This document shows positions 34,407 to 46,474 of a stretch of 64,000 nucleotides of DNA, in pieces. The translations under genes and the position numbers were made by a program. Source of the DNA: Paratinospora sagittata (lineage: Eukaryota; Streptophyta; Magnoliopsida; Ranunculales; Menispermaceae); NCBI GenBank assembly GCA_035771175.1, contig JAYMFD010002396.1, positions 17,575-81,574 on the forward strand. The letters are read 5' to 3'. Each line of letters begins with the position of its first letter. Position 1 is the first letter of the stretch. The notes under the pieces are model-generated. The model searched no databases, had not been told where the DNA came from, and worked only from the letters and a program-made list of their open reading frames with translations.

Positions 34407-34717
34407 ATGAGATACGCGACGGAAAACGTATTTAAACGGAGAGATACAGGGAGCAGTTTGCGGCTAGTAGACCTCGTAAAGGCACCGAAAATGAAAAAAA
34501 AGTGCACCGAAAACGGACATCGGTAGAAAAAGTTACTGCCCGTAGAACCAAGACGCAGCGGGTAGCGTTTTTCCTGTTTTTATTATATTTTCGCGGCGTT
34601 GGATAACTTAAAATAGCAACTGTCAAGAACGAAAGGCAAAATCGGTGAGAGAGTTTGAAAGGGAGTTCCGACGGGAGGGAAAAAAAGAAGGAAAGAGAAC
34701 GAAAGAAAAAATTAAAG

Positions 34718-34837
34718 AGGGGTGCAACACGAGGACTTCCCCGGAGGTCACCCATCCTAGTACTACTCTCGCCCAAGCACGCTTAACTGCGGAGTTCTGA
34801 TGGGATCCGGTGCATTAGTGCTGGTATGATCGCAGCC
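34718..34837 (-). rRNA. 5S rRNA: 5S rRNA gene, copy 81
   Basis: T96G and G3C; first gene of repeat C. Confidence 0.94.
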
Positions 34838-35148
34838 ATGAGATACGCGACGGAAAACGTATTTAAACAGTGAGATACAGGGAGCAGTTTGCGGCTAGTA
34901 GATCTCGTAAAGGCACCGAAAATGAAAAAAAAGTGCACCGAAAACGGACATCGGTAGAAAAAGTTACTGCCCGTAGAACCAAGACGCAGCGGGTAGCGTT
35001 TTTCCTGTTTTTATTATATTTTCGCGGCGTTGGATAACGTAAAATAGCAACTGTCAAGAACGAAAGGCAAAATCGGTGAGAGAGTTTGAAAGGGAGTTCC
35101 GACGGGAGGGAAAAAAAGAAGGAAAGAGAACGAAAGAAAAAATAAAAG

Positions 35149-35268
35149 AGGGGTGCGACACGAGGACTTCCCAGGAGGCCACCCATCCTAGTACTACTCT
35201 CGCCCAAGCGCGCTTAACTGCGGAGTTCTGATGGGATCCGGTGCATTAGTGCTGGTATGATCGCACCC
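35149..35268 (-). rRNA. 5S rRNA: 5S rRNA gene, copy 82
   Basis: T112C, A90G (loop D, C box) and T59C (A19-U59 lost, A box). Shared by copies 89 and 96. Confidence 0.93.
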
Positions 35269-35579
35269 ATGAGATACGCGACGGAAAACGTATTTAAACG
35301 GAGAGATACAGGGAGCAGTTTGCGGCTAGTAGATCTCGTAAAGGCACCGAAAATGAAAAAAAAGTGCACCGAAAACGGAAATCGGTAGAAAAAGTTACTG
35401 CCCGTAGAACCAAGACGCAACGGGTAGCGTTTTTCCTGTTTTTATTATATTTTCGCGGCGTTGGATAACGTAAAATAGCAACTGTCAAGAACGAAAGGCA
35501 AAATCGGTGAGAGAGTTTGAAAGGGAGTTCCGAGGGGAGGGAAAAAAAGAAGGAAAGAGAACGAAAGAAAAAATAAAAG

Positions 35580-35699
35580 AGGGGTGCAACACGAGGACTT
35601 CCCAGGAGGTCACCCATCCTAGTACTACTCTCGCCCAAGCACGCTTAACTGCGGAGTTCTGATGGGATCCGGTGCATTAGTGCTAGTATGATCGCACCC
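35580..35699 (-). rRNA. 5S rRNA: 5S rRNA gene, copy 83
   Basis: C15T (C15-G64 becomes U-G). Spacer with ccgagggg and cggaaatcgg. Confidence 0.95.
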
Positions 35700-36010
35700 A
35701 TGAGATACGCGACGGAAAACGTATTTAAACGGTGAGATACAGGGAGCAGTTTGCGGCTAGTAGATCTCGTAAAGGCACCGAAAATGAAAAAAAAGTGCAC
35801 CGAAAACGGACATCGGAAGAAAAAGTTACTGCCCGTAGAACCAAGACGCAGCGGGTAGCGTTTTCCCTGTTTTTATTATATTTTCGCGGCGTTGGATAAC
35901 GTAAAATAGCAACTGTCAAGAACGAAAGGCAAAATCGGTGAGAGAGTTTGAAAGGGAGTTCCGACGGGAGGGAAAAAAAGAAGGAAAGAGAACGAAAGAA
36001 AAAATAAAAG

Positions 36011-36130
36011 AGGGGTGCAACACGAGGACTTCCCAGGAGGTCACCCATCCTAGTACTACTCTCGCCCAAGCACGCTTAACTGCGGAGTTCTGATGGGATC
36101 CGGTGCATTAGTGCTGGTATGATCGCAGCC
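36011..36130 (-). rRNA. 5S rRNA: 5S rRNA gene, copy 84
   Basis: G3C only, with the promoter of copy 75: here repeat C switches to a copy of the 75-77 block. Confidence 0.96.
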
Positions 36131-36152
36131 ATGAGATTCGCGACGGAAAACG

Positions 36153-36160
36153 AATTTAAA
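36153..36160 (-). promoter_or_regulatory. altered TATA-like element of copy 84
   Basis: TTTAAATT with the -8 change, identical to copy 75 and exactly 3879 bases (9 units) away. Confidence 0.8.
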
Positions 36161-36441
36161 CAGTGAGATACAGGGAGCAGTTTGCGGCTAGTAGATCTCG
36201 TAAAGGCACCGAAAATGAAAAAAAAGTGCACCGAAAACGGACATCGGTAGAAAAAGTTACTGCCCGTAGAACCAAGACGCAGCGGGTAGCGTTTTTCCTG
36301 TTTTTATTATATTTTCGCGGCGTTGGATAACGTAAAATAGCAACTGTTAAGAACGAAAGGCAAAATCGGTGATAGAGTTTGAAAGGGAGTTCCGACGGGA
36401 GGGAAAAAAAGAAGGAAAGAGAACGAAAGAAAAAATAAAAG

Positions 36442-36561
36442 AGGGGTGCGACACGAGGACTTCCCAGGAGGTCACCCATCCTAGTACTACTCTCGCCCAA
36501 GCACGCTTAACTGCGGAGTTCTGATGGGATCCGGTGCATTAGTGATGGTATGATCGCACCC
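36442..36561 (-). rRNA. 5S rRNA: 5S rRNA gene, copy 85
   Basis: T112C and G17T, identical to copy 76. Confidence 0.94.
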
Positions 36562-36872
36562 ATCAGATACGCGACGGAAAACGTATTTAAACAGTGAGAT
36601 ACAGGGAGCAGTTTGCGGCTAGTAGATCTCGTAAAGGCACCGAAAATGAAAAAAAAGTGCACCGAAAACGGACATCGGTAGAAAAAGTTACTGCCCGTAG
36701 AACCAAGACGCAGCGGGTAGCGTTTTCCCTGTTTTTATTATATTTTCGCGGCGTTGGATAACGTAAAATAGCAACTGTCAAGAACGAAAGGCAAAATCGG
36801 TGAGAGAGTTTGAAAGGGAGTTCCGACGGGAGGGAAAAAAAGAAGGAAAGAGAACGAAAGAAAAAATAAAAG

Positions 36873-36992
36873 AGGGGTGCAACACGAGGACTTCCCAGGA
36901 GGTCACCCATCCTAGTACTACTCTCGCCCAAGCACGCTTAACTGCGGAGTTCTGATGGGATCTGGTGCATTAGTGCTGGTATGATCGCACCC
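36873..36992 (-). rRNA. 5S rRNA: 5S rRNA gene, copy 86
   Basis: G30A (G30-C47 lost; BamHI site lost). Confidence 0.95.
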
Positions 36993-37303
36993 ATGAGATA
37001 CGCGACGGAAAACGTATTTAAACGGTGAGATACAGGGAGCAGTTTGCGGCTAGTAGATCTCGTAAAGGCACCGAAAATGAAAAAAAAGTGCACCGAAAAC
37101 GGACATCGGTAGAAAAAGTTACTGCCCGTAGAACCAAGACGCAGCGGGTAGCGTTTTTCCTGTTTTTATTATATTTTCGCGGCGTTGGATAACGTAAAAT
37201 AGCAACTGTCAAGAACGAAAGGCAAAATCGGTGAGAGAGTTTGAAAGGGAGTTCCGACGGGAGGGAAAAAAAGAAGGAAAGAGAACGAAAGAAAAAATAA
37301 AAG

Positions 37304-37423
37304 AGGGGTGCAACACGAGGACTTCCCAGGAGGTCACCCATCCTAGTACTACTCTCGCCCAAGCACGCTTAACTGCGGAGTTCTGATGGGATCCGGTGCA
37401 TTAGTGCTGGTATGATCGCAGCC
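37304..37423 (-). rRNA. 5S rRNA: 5S rRNA gene, copy 87
   Basis: G3C only. Confidence 0.97.
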
Positions 37424-37734
37424 ATGAGATACGCGACGGAAAACGTATTTAAACGGAGAGATACAGGGAGCAGTTTGCGGCTAGTAGACCTCGTAAAGGC
37501 ACCGAAAATGAAAAAAAAGTGCACCGAAAACGGACATCGGTAGAAAAAGTTACTGCCCGTAGAACCAAGACGCAGCGGGTAGCGTTTTTCCTGTTTTTAT
37601 TATATTTTCGCGGCGTTGGATAACTTAAAATAGCAACTGTCAAGAACGAAAGGCAAAATCGGTGAGAGAGTTTGAAAGGGAGTTCCGACGGGAGGGAAAA
37701 AAAGAAGGAAAGAGAACGAAAGAAAAAATTAAAG

Positions 37735-37854
37735 AGGGGTGCAACACGAGGACTTCCCCGGAGGTCACCCATCCTAGTACTACTCTCGCCCAAGCACGCT
37801 TAACTGCGGAGTTCTGATGGGATCCGGTGCATTAGTGCTGGTATGATCGCAGCC
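37735..37854 (-). rRNA. 5S rRNA: 5S rRNA gene, copy 88
   Basis: T96G and G3C; second block of repeat C. Confidence 0.94.
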
Positions 37855-38165
37855 ATGAGATACGCGACGGAAAACGTATTTAAACAGTGAGATACAGGGA
37901 GCAGTTTGCGGCTAGTAGATCTCGTAAAGGCACCGAAAATGAAAAAAAAGTGCACCGAAAACGGACATCGGTAGAAAAAGTTACTGCCCGTAGAACGAAG
38001 ACGCAGCGGGTAGCGTTTTTCCTGTTTTTATTATATTTTCGCGGCGTTGGATAACGTAAAATAGCAACTGTCAAGAACGAAAGGCAAAATCGGTGAGAGA
38101 GTTTGAAAGGGAGTTCCGACGGGAGGGAAAAAAAGAAGGAAAGAGAACGAAAGAAAAAATAAAAG

Positions 38166-38285
38166 AGGGGTGCGACACGAGGACTTCCCAGGAGGCCACC
38201 CATCCTAGTACTACTCTCGCCCAAGCGCGCTTAACTGCGGAGTTCTGATGGGATCCGGTGCATTAGTGCTGGTATGATCGCACCC
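38166..38285 (-). rRNA. 5S rRNA: 5S rRNA gene, copy 89
   Basis: T112C, A90G and T59C. Confidence 0.93.
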
Positions 38286-38596
38286 ATGAGATACGCGACG
38301 GAAAACGTATTTAAACGGAGAGATACAGGGAGCAGTTTGCCGCTAGTAGATCTCGTAAAGGCACCGAAAATGAAAAAAAAGTGCACCGAAAACGGAAATC
38401 GGTAGAAAAAGTTACTGCCCGTAGAACCAAGACGCAACGGGTAGCGTTTTTCCTGTTTTTATTATATTTTCGCGGCGTTGGATAACGTAAAATAGCAACT
38501 GTCAAGAACGAAAGGCAAAATCGGTGAGAGAGTTTGAAAGGGAGTTCCGAGGGGAGGGAAAAAAAGAAGGAAAGAGAACGAAAGAAAAAATAAAAG

Positions 38597-38716
38597 AGGG
38601 GTGCAACACGAGGACTTCCCAGGAGGTCACCCATCCTAGTACTACTCTCGCCCAAGCACGCTTAACTGCGGAGTTCTGATGGGATCCGGTGCATTAGTGC
38701 TAGTATGATCGCACCC
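38597..38716 (-). rRNA. 5S rRNA: 5S rRNA gene, copy 90
   Basis: C15T, with a private gccgcta change in its 3' spacer. Confidence 0.95.
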
Positions 38717-39027
38717 ATGAGATACGCGACGGAAAACGTATTTAAACGGTGAGATACAGGGAGCAGTTTGCGGCTAGTAGATCTCGTAAAGGCACCGAAA
38801 ATGAAAAAAAAGTGCACCGAAAACGGACATCGGAAGAAAAAGTTACTGCCCGTAGAACCAAGACGCAGCGGGTAGCGTTTTCCCTGTTTTTATTATATTT
38901 TCGCGGCGTTGGATAACGTAAAATAGCAACTGTCAAGAACGAAAGGCAAAATCGGTGAGAGAGTTTGAAAGGGAGTTCCGACGGGAGGGAAAAAAAGAAG
39001 GAAAGAGAACGAAAGAAAAAATAAAAG

Positions 39028-39147
39028 AGGGGTGCAACACGAGGACTTCCCAGGAGGTCACCCATCCTAGTACTACTCTCGCCCAAGCACGCTTAACTGC
39101 GGAGTTCTGATGGGATCCGGTGCATTAGTGCTGCTATGATCGCACCC
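39028..39147 (-). rRNA. 5S rRNA: 5S rRNA gene, copy 91
   Basis: C14G (C14-G65 lost). Flank gaggtacg. Confidence 0.95.
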
Positions 39148-39458
39148 ATGAGGTACGCGACGGAAAACGTATTTAAACGGTGAGATACAGGGAGCAGTTT
39201 GCGGCTAGTAGATCTCGTAAAGGCACCGAAAATGAAAAAAAAGTGCACCGAAAACGGACATCGGAAGAAAAAGTTACTGCCCGTAAAACCAAGACGCAGC
39301 GGGTAGCGTTTTCCCTGTTTTTATTATATTTTCGCGGCGTTGGATAACGTAAAATAGCAACTGTCAAGAACGAAAGGCAAAATCGGTGAGAGAGTTTGAA
39401 AGGGAGTTCCGACGGGAGGGAAAAAAAGAACGAAAGAGAACGAAAGAAAAAATAAAAG

Positions 39459-39578
39459 AGGGGTGCAACACGAGGACTTCCCAGGAGGTCACCCATCCTA
39501 GTACTACTCTCGCCCAAGCACGCTTAACTGCGGAGTTCTGATGGGATCCGGTGCATTAGTGCTGGTATGATCGCAACA
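39459..39578 (-). rRNA. 5S rRNA: 5S rRNA gene, copy 92
   Basis: G1T and G3T: the two outer helix I pairs G1-C118 and G3-C116 are lost. Spacer with cggaag, gtaaaacc and agaacgaaag. Confidence 0.93.
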
Positions 39579-39889
39579 ATGAGATACGCGACGGAAAACG
39601 TATTTAAACGGTGAGATACAGGGAGCAGTTTGCGGCTAGTAGATCTCGTAAAGGCACCGAAAATGAAAAAAAAGTGCACCGAAAACGGACATCGGTAGAA
39701 AAAGTTACTGCCCGTAGAACCAAGACGCAGCGGGTAGCGTTTTTCCTGTTTTTATTATATTTTTGCGGCGTTGGATAACGTAAAATAGCAACTGTCAAGA
39801 ACGAAAGGCAAAATCGGTGAGAGAGTTTGAAAGGGAGTTCCGACGGGAGGGAAAAAAAGAAGGAAAGAGAACGAAAGAAAAAATAAAAG

Positions 39890-40009
39890 AGGGGTGCAAC
39901 ACGAGGACTTCCCAGGAGGTCACCCATCCTAGTACTACTCTCGCCCAAGCACGCTTAACTGCGGAGTTCTGATGGGATCCGGTGCATTAGTGCTGGTATG
40001 ATCGCACCC
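39890..40009 (-). rRNA. 5S rRNA: 5S rRNA gene, copy 93
   Basis: Consensus gene; spacer tttttgcgg. Confidence 0.97.
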
Positions 40010-40320
40010 ATGAGATACGCGACGGAAAACGTATTTAAACGGTGAGATACAGGGAGCAGTTTGCGGCTAGTAGATCTCGTAAAGGCACCGAAAATGAAAA
40101 AAAAGTGCACCGAAAACGGACATCGGTAGAAAAAGTTACTGCCCGTAGAACCAAGACGCAGCGGGTAGCGTTTTTCCTGTTTTTATTATATTTTCGCGGC
40201 GTTGGATAACGTAAAATAGCAACTGTCAAGAACGAAAGGCAAAATCGGTGAGAGAGTTTGAAAGGGAGTTCCGACGGGAGGGAAAAAAAGAAGGAAAGAG
40301 AACGAAAGAAAAAATAAAAG

Positions 40321-40440
40321 AGGGGTGCAACACGAGGACTTCCCAGGAGGTCACCCATCCTAGTACTACTCTCGCCCAAGCACGCTTAACTGCGGAGTTC
40401 TGATGGGATCCGGTGCATTAGTGCTGGTATGATCGCAGCC
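40321..40440 (-). rRNA. 5S rRNA: 5S rRNA gene, copy 94
   Basis: G3C only. Confidence 0.97.
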
Positions 40441-40751
40441 ATGAGATACGCGACGGAAAACGTATTTAAACGGAGAGATACAGGGAGCAGTTTGCGGCTA
40501 GTAGACCTCGTAAAGGCACCGAAAATGAAAAAAAAGTGCACCGAAAACGGACATCGGTAGAAAAAGTTACTGCCCGTAGAACCAAGACGCAGCGGGTAGC
40601 GTTTTTCCTGTTTTTATTATATTTTCGCGGCGTTGGATAACTTAAAATAGCAACTGTCAAGAACGAAAGGCAAAATCGGTGAGAGAGTTTGAAAGGGAGT
40701 TCCGACGGGAGGGAAAAAAAGAAGGAAAGAGAACGAAAGAAAAAATTAAAG

Positions 40752-40871
40752 AGGGGTGCAACACGAGGACTTCCCCGGAGGTCACCCATCCTAGTACTAC
40801 TCTCGCCCAAGCACGCTTAACTGCGGAGTTCTGATGGGATCCGGTGCATTAGTGCTGGTATGATCGCAGCC
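40752..40871 (-). rRNA. 5S rRNA: 5S rRNA gene, copy 95
   Basis: T96G and G3C; third block of repeat C and the last G3C gene before copy 125. Confidence 0.94.
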
Positions 40872-41182
40872 ATGAGATACGCGACGGAAAACGTATTTAA
40901 ACAGTGAGATACAGGGAGCAGTTTGCGGCTAGTAGATCTCGTAAAGGCACCGAAAATGAAAAAAAAGTGCACCGAAAACGGACATCGGTAGAAAAAGTTA
41001 CTGCCCGTAGAACGAAGACGCAGCGGGTAGCGTTTTTCCTGTTTTTATTATATTTTCGCGGCGTTAGATAACGTAAAATAGCAACTGTCAAGAACGAAAG
41101 GCAAAATCGGTGAGAGAGTTTGAAAGGGAGTTCCGACGGGAGGGAAAAAAAGAAGGAAAGAGAACGAAAGAAAAAATAAAAG

Positions 41183-41302
41183 AGGGGTGCGACACGAGGA
41201 CTTCCCAGGAGGCCACCCATCCTAGTACTACTCTCGCCCAAGCGCGCTTAACTGCGGAGTTCTGATGGGATCCGGTGCATTAGTGCTGGTATGATCGCAC
41301 CC
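41183..41302 (-). rRNA. 5S rRNA: 5S rRNA gene, copy 96
   Basis: T112C, A90G and T59C; spacer cgttagata is private. Confidence 0.93.
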
Positions 41303-41613
41303 ATGAGATACGCGACGGAAAACGTATTTAAACGGAGAGATACAGGGAGCAGTTTGCGGCTAGTAGATCTCGTAAAGGCACCGAAAATGAAAAAAAAGTG
41401 CACCGAAAACGGACATCGGTAGAAAAAGTTACTGCCCGTAGAACCAAGACGCAACGGGTACCGTTTTTCCTGTTTTTATTATATTTTCGCGGCGTTGGAT
41501 AACGTAAAATAGCAACTGTCAAGAACGAAAGGCAAAATCGGTGAGAGAGTTTGAAAGGGAGTTCCGAGGGGAGGGAAAAAAAGAAGGAAAGAGAACGAAA
41601 GAAAAAATAAAAG

Positions 41614-41733
41614 AGGGGTGCAACACGAGGACTTCCCAGGAGGTCACCCATCCTAGTACTACTCTCGCCCAAGCACGCTTAACTGCGGAGTTCTGATGGG
41701 ATCCGGTGCATTAGTGCTAGTATGATCGCACCC
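41614..41733 (-). rRNA. 5S rRNA: 5S rRNA gene, copy 97
   Basis: C15T; starts the 10-unit block of repeat D. Confidence 0.95.
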
Positions 41734-42044
41734 ATGAGATACGCGACGGAAAACGTATTTAAACGGTGAGATACAGGGAGCAGTTTGCGGCTAGTAGATC
41801 TCGTAAAGGCACCGAAAATGAAAAAAAAGTGCACCGAAAACGGACATCGGAAGAAAAAGTTACTGCCCGTAGAACCAAGACGCAGCGGGTAGCGTTTTCC
41901 CTGTTTTTATTATATTTTCGCGGCGTTGGATAACGTAAAATAGCAACTGTCAAGAACGAAAGGCAAAATCGGTGAGAGAGTTTGAAAGGGAGTTCCGACG
42001 GGAGGGAAAAAAAGAAGGAAAGAGAACGAAAGAAAAAATAAAAG

Positions 42045-42164
42045 AGGGGTGCAACACGAGGACTTCCCAGGAGGTCACCCATCCTAGTACTACTCTCGCC
42101 CAAGCACGCTTAACTGCGGAGTTCTGATGGGATCCGGTGCATTAGTGCTGCTATGATCGCACCC
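42045..42164 (-). rRNA. 5S rRNA: 5S rRNA gene, copy 98
   Basis: C14G, partner of copy 91. Confidence 0.95.
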
Positions 42165-42475
42165 ATGAGATACGCGACGGAAAACGTATTTAAACGGTGA
42201 GATACAGGGAGCAGTTTGCGGCTAGTAGATCTCGTAAAGGCACCGAAAATGAAAAAAAAGTGCACCGAAAACGGACATCGGAAGAAAAAGTTACTGCCCG
42301 TAAAACCAAGACGCAGCGGGTAGCGTTTTCCCTGTTTTTATTATATTTTCGCGGCGTTGGATAACGTAAAATAGCAACTGTCAAGAACGAAAGGCAAAAT
42401 CGGTGAGAGAGTTTGAAAGGGAGTTCCGACGGGAGGGAAAAAAAGAACGAAAGAGAACGAAAGAAAAAATAAAAG

Positions 42476-42595
42476 AGGGGTGCAACACGAGGACTTCCCA
42501 GGAGGTCACCCATCCTAGTACTACTCTCGCCCAAGCACGCTTAACTGCGGAGTTCTGATGGGATCCGGTGCATTAGTGCTGGTATGATCGCAACA
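42476..42595 (-). rRNA. 5S rRNA: 5S rRNA gene, copy 99
   Basis: G1T and G3T, partner of copy 92. Confidence 0.93.
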
Positions 42596-42906
42596 ATGAG
42601 ATACGCGACGGAAAACGTATTTAAACGGTGAGATACAGGGAGCAGTTTGCGGCTAGTAGATCTCGTAAAGGCACCGAAAATGAAAAAAAAGTGCACCGAA
42701 AACGGACATCGGTAGAAAAAGTTACTGCCCGTAGAACCAAGACGCAGCGGGTAGCGTTTTTCCTGTTTTTATTATATTTTTGCGGCGTTGGATAACGTAA
42801 AATAGCAACTGTCAAGAACGAAAGGCAAAATCGGTGAGAGAGTTTGAAAGGGAGTTCCGACGGGAGGGAAAAAAAGAAGGAAAGAGAACGAAAGAAAAAA
42901 TAAAAG

Positions 42907-43026
42907 AGGGGTGCAACACGAGGACTTCCCAGGAGGTCACCCATCCTAGTACTACTCTCGCCCAAGCACGCTTAACTGCGGAGTTCTGATGGGATCCGGT
43001 GCATTAGTGCTGGTATGATCGCACCA
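42907..43026 (-). rRNA. 5S rRNA: 5S rRNA gene, copy 100
   Basis: G1T only; spacer tttttgcgg. Confidence 0.95.
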
Positions 43027-43337
43027 ATGAGATACGCGACGGAAAACGTATTTAAACGGTGAGATACAGGGAGCAGTTTGCGGCTAGTAGATCTCGTAAA
43101 GGCACCGAAAATGAAAAAAAAGTGCACCGAAAACGGACATCGGTAGAAAAAGTTACTGCCCGTAGAACCAAGACGCAGCGGGTAGCGTTTTTCCTGTTTT
43201 TATTATATTTTCGCGGCGTTGGATAACGTAAAATAGCAACTGTCAAGAACGAAAGGCAAAATCGGTGAGAGAGTTTGAAAGAGAGTTCCGACGGGAGGGA
43301 AAAAAAGAAGGAAAGAGAACGAAAGAAAAAATAAAAG

Positions 43338-43457
43338 AGGGGTGCAACACGAGGACTTCCCAGGAGGTCACCCATCCTAGAACTACTCTCGCCCAAGCAC
43401 GCTTAACTGCGGAGTTCTGATGGGATCCGATGCATTAGTGCTGGTATGATCGCACCC
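43338..43457 (-). rRNA. 5S rRNA: 5S rRNA gene, copy 101
   Basis: A77T (loop E) and C28T; spacer aaagagagttcc. Confidence 0.95.
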
Positions 43458-43768
43458 ATGAGATACGCGACGGAAAACGTATTTAAACGGTGAGATACAG
43501 GGAGCAGTTTGCGGCTAGTAGATCTCGTAAAGGCACCGAAAATGAAAAAAAAGTGCACCGAAAACGGACATCGGTAGAAAAAGTTACTGCCCGTAGAACC
43601 AAGACGCAGCGGGTAGCGTTTTTCCTGTTTTTGTTATATTTTCGCGGCGTTGGATAACGTAAAATAGCAACTGTCAAGAACGAAAGGCAAAATCGGTGAG
43701 AGAGTTTGAAAGGGAGTTCCGACGGGAGGGAAAAAAAGAAGGAAAGAGAACGAAAGAAAAAATAAAAG

Positions 43769-43888
43769 AGGGGTGCGACACGAGAACTTCCCAGGAGGTC
43801 ACCCATCCTAGTACTACTCTCGCCCAAGCACGCTTAACTGCGGAGTTTTGATGGGATCCGGTGCATTAGTGCTGGTATGATCGAACCC
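43769..43888 (-). rRNA. 5S rRNA: 5S rRNA gene, copy 102 (four changes)
   Basis: T112C, C104T, G41A and G5T (G5-C114 lost). This unit has no partner in the second block of repeat D and may be a decaying copy. Confidence 0.9.
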
Positions 43889-44199
43889 ATGAGATACGCG
43901 ACGAAAAACGTATTTAAACGGTGAGATACAGGGAGCAGTTTGCGGCTAGTAGATCTCGTAAAGGCACCGAAAATGAAAAAAAAGTGCACCGAAAACGGAC
44001 ATCGGTAGAAAAAGTTACTGCCCGTAGAACCAAGACGCAGCGGGTAGCGTTTTTCCTGTTTTTATTATATTTTCGCGGCGTTGGATAACGTAAAATAGCA
44101 ACTGTCAAGAACGAAAGGCAAAATCGGTGAGAGAGTTTGAAAGGGAGTTCCGACGGGAGGGAAAAAAAGAAGGAAAGAGAACGAAAGAAAAAATAAAAG

Positions 44200-44319
44200 A
44201 GGGGTGCGACACGAGGACTTCCCAGGAGGTCACCCATCCTAGTACTACTCTCGCCCAAGCACGCTTAACTGCGGAGTTCTGATGGGATCCGGTGCATTAG
44301 TGCTGGTATGATCGCACCC
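44200..44319 (-). rRNA. 5S rRNA: 5S rRNA gene, copy 103
   Basis: T112C only. Confidence 0.96.
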
Positions 44320-44630
44320 ATGAGATACGCGACGGAAAACGTATTTAAACGGAGAGATACAGGGAGCAGTTTGCGGCTAGTAGATCTCGTAAAGGCACCG
44401 AAAATGAAAAAAAAGTGCACCGAAAACGGACATCGGTAGAAAAAGTTACTGCCCGTAGAACCAAGACGCAGCGGGTAGCGTTTTTCCTGTTTTTATTATA
44501 TTTTCGCGGCGTTGGATAACGTAAAATAGCAACTGTCAAGAACGAAAGGCAAAATCGGTGAGAGAGTTTGAAAGGGAGTTCCGACGGGAGGGAAAAAAAG
44601 AAGGAAAGAGAACGAAAGAAAAAATAAAAG

Positions 44631-44750
44631 AGGGGTGCAACACGAGGACTTCCCAGGAGGTCACCCATCCTAGTACTACTCTCGCCCAAGCACGCTTAAC
44701 TGCGGAGTTCTGATGGGATCCGGTGCATTAGTGCTGGTATGATCGCACCC
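44631..44750 (-). rRNA. 5S rRNA: 5S rRNA gene, copy 104
   Basis: Consensus gene; its 3' spacer ends in cggagag. Confidence 0.97.
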
Positions 44751-45061
44751 ATGAGATACGCGACGGAAAACGTATTTAAACGGTGAGATACAGGGAGCAG
44801 TTTGCGGCTAGTAGATCTCGTAAAGGCACCGAAAATGAAAAAAAAGTGCACCGAAAACGGACATCGGAAGAAAAAGTTACTGCCCGTAGAACCAAGACGC
44901 AGCGGGTAGCGTTTTCCCTGTTTTTATTATATTTTCGCGGCGTTGGATAACGTAAAATAGCAACTGTCAAGAACGAAAGGCAAAATCGGTGAGAGAGTTT
45001 GAAAGGGAGTTCCGACGGGAGGGAAAAAAAGAAGGAAAGAGAACGAAAGAAAAAATAAAAG

Positions 45062-45181
45062 AGGGGTGCAACACGAGGACTTCCCAGGAGGTCACCCATC
45101 CTAGTACTACTCTCGCCCAAGCACGCTCAACTGCGGAGTTCTGATGGGATCCGGTGCATTAGTGCTGATATGATCGCACCC
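45062..45181 (-). rRNA. 5S rRNA: 5S rRNA gene, copy 105
   Basis: A54G (loop B, A box) and C14T (C14-G65 becomes U-G). First of five copies with this pair (105, 114, 136, 141, 143). Confidence 0.94.
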
Positions 45182-45492
45182 ATGAGATACGCGACGGAAA
45201 ACGTATTTAAACGGTGAGATACAGGGAGCAGTTTGCGGCTAGTAGATCTCGTAAAGGCACCGAAAATGAAAAAAAAGTGCACCGAAAACGGACATCGGAA
45301 GAAAAAGTTACTGCCCGTAGAACCAAGACGCAGCGGGTAGCGTTTTCCCTGTTTTTATTATATTTTCGCGGCGTTGGATAACGTAAAATAGCAACTGTCA
45401 AGAACGAAAGGCAAAATCGGTGAGAGAGTTTGAAAGGGAGTTCCGACGGGAGGGAAAAAAAGAAGGAAAGAGAACGAAAGAAAAAATAAAAG

Positions 45493-45612
45493 AGGGGTGC
45501 AACACGAGGACTTCCCAGGAGGTCACCCATCCTAGTACTACTCTCGCCCAAGCACGCTTAACTGCGGAGTTCGGATGGGATCCGGTGCAATAGTGCTGGT
45601 ATGATCGCACCC
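45493..45612 (-). rRNA. 5S rRNA: 5S rRNA gene, copy 106
   Basis: A40C (loop C) and A23T (loop B). Confidence 0.94.
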
Positions 45613-45923
45613 ATGAGATACGCGACGGAAAACGTATTTAAACGGTGAGATACAGGGAGCAGTTTGCGGCTAGTAGATCTCGTAAAGGCACCGAAAATGA
45701 AAAAAAAGTGCACCGAAAACGGACATCGGTAGAAAAAGTTACTGCCCGTAGAACCAAGACGCAGCGGGTAGCGTTTTTCCTGTTTTTATTATATTTTCGC
45801 GGCGTTGGATAACGTAAAATAGCAACTGTCAAGAACGAAAGGCAAAATCGGTGAGAGAGTTTGAAAGGGAGTTCCGACGGGAGGGAAAAAAAGAAGGAAA
45901 GAGAACGAAAGAAAAAATAAAAG

Positions 45924-46043
45924 AGGGGTGCAACACGAGGACTTCCCAGGAGGTCACCCATCCTAGTACTACTCTCGCCCAAGCACGCTTAACTGCGGAG
46001 TTCTGATGGGATCCGGTGCATTAGTGCTAGTATGATCTCACCC
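45924..46043 (-). rRNA. 5S rRNA: 5S rRNA gene, copy 107
   Basis: C15T and C6A (C6-G113 lost). Starts the second block of repeat D. Confidence 0.94.
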
Positions 46044-46354
46044 ATGAAATACGCGACGGAAAACGTATTTAAACGGTGAGATACAGGGAGCAGTTTGCGG
46101 CTAGTAGATCTCGTAAAGGCACCGAAAATGAAAAAAAAGTGCACCGAAAACGGACATCGGAAGAAAAAGTTACTGCCCGTAGAACCAAGACGCAGCGGGT
46201 AGCGTTTTTCCTGTTTTTATTATATTTTCGCGGCGTTGGATAACGTAAAATAGCAACTGTCAAGAACGAAAGGCAAAATCGGTGAGAGAGTTTGAAAGGG
46301 AGTTCCGACGGGAGGGAAAAAAAGAAGGAAAGAGAACGAAAGAAAAAATAAAAG

Positions 46355-46474
46355 AGGGGTGCAACACGAGGACTTCCCAGGAGGTCACCCATCCTAGTAC
46401 TACTCTCGCCCAAGCACGCTTAACTGCGGAGTTCTGATGGGATCCGGTGCATTAGTGCTGGTATGATCGCACCC
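46355..46474 (-). rRNA. 5S rRNA: 5S rRNA gene, copy 108
   Basis: Consensus gene; lacks the C14G of its partner copy 98. Spacer cggaag without ttttccctg. Confidence 0.97.

Larger units (their letters stand above)
34718..43337 (-). repeat. higher-order repeat C: 7 units, 3017 bases
   Basis: Copies 88-94 and 95-101 repeat with the same series of variants: T96G+G3C, T112C+A90G+T59C, C15T, C14G, G1T+G3T. Genes 81, 82 and 83 start the same series 3017 bases earlier, but copies 84-86 there are replaced by units like copies 75-77. Confidence 0.93.
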
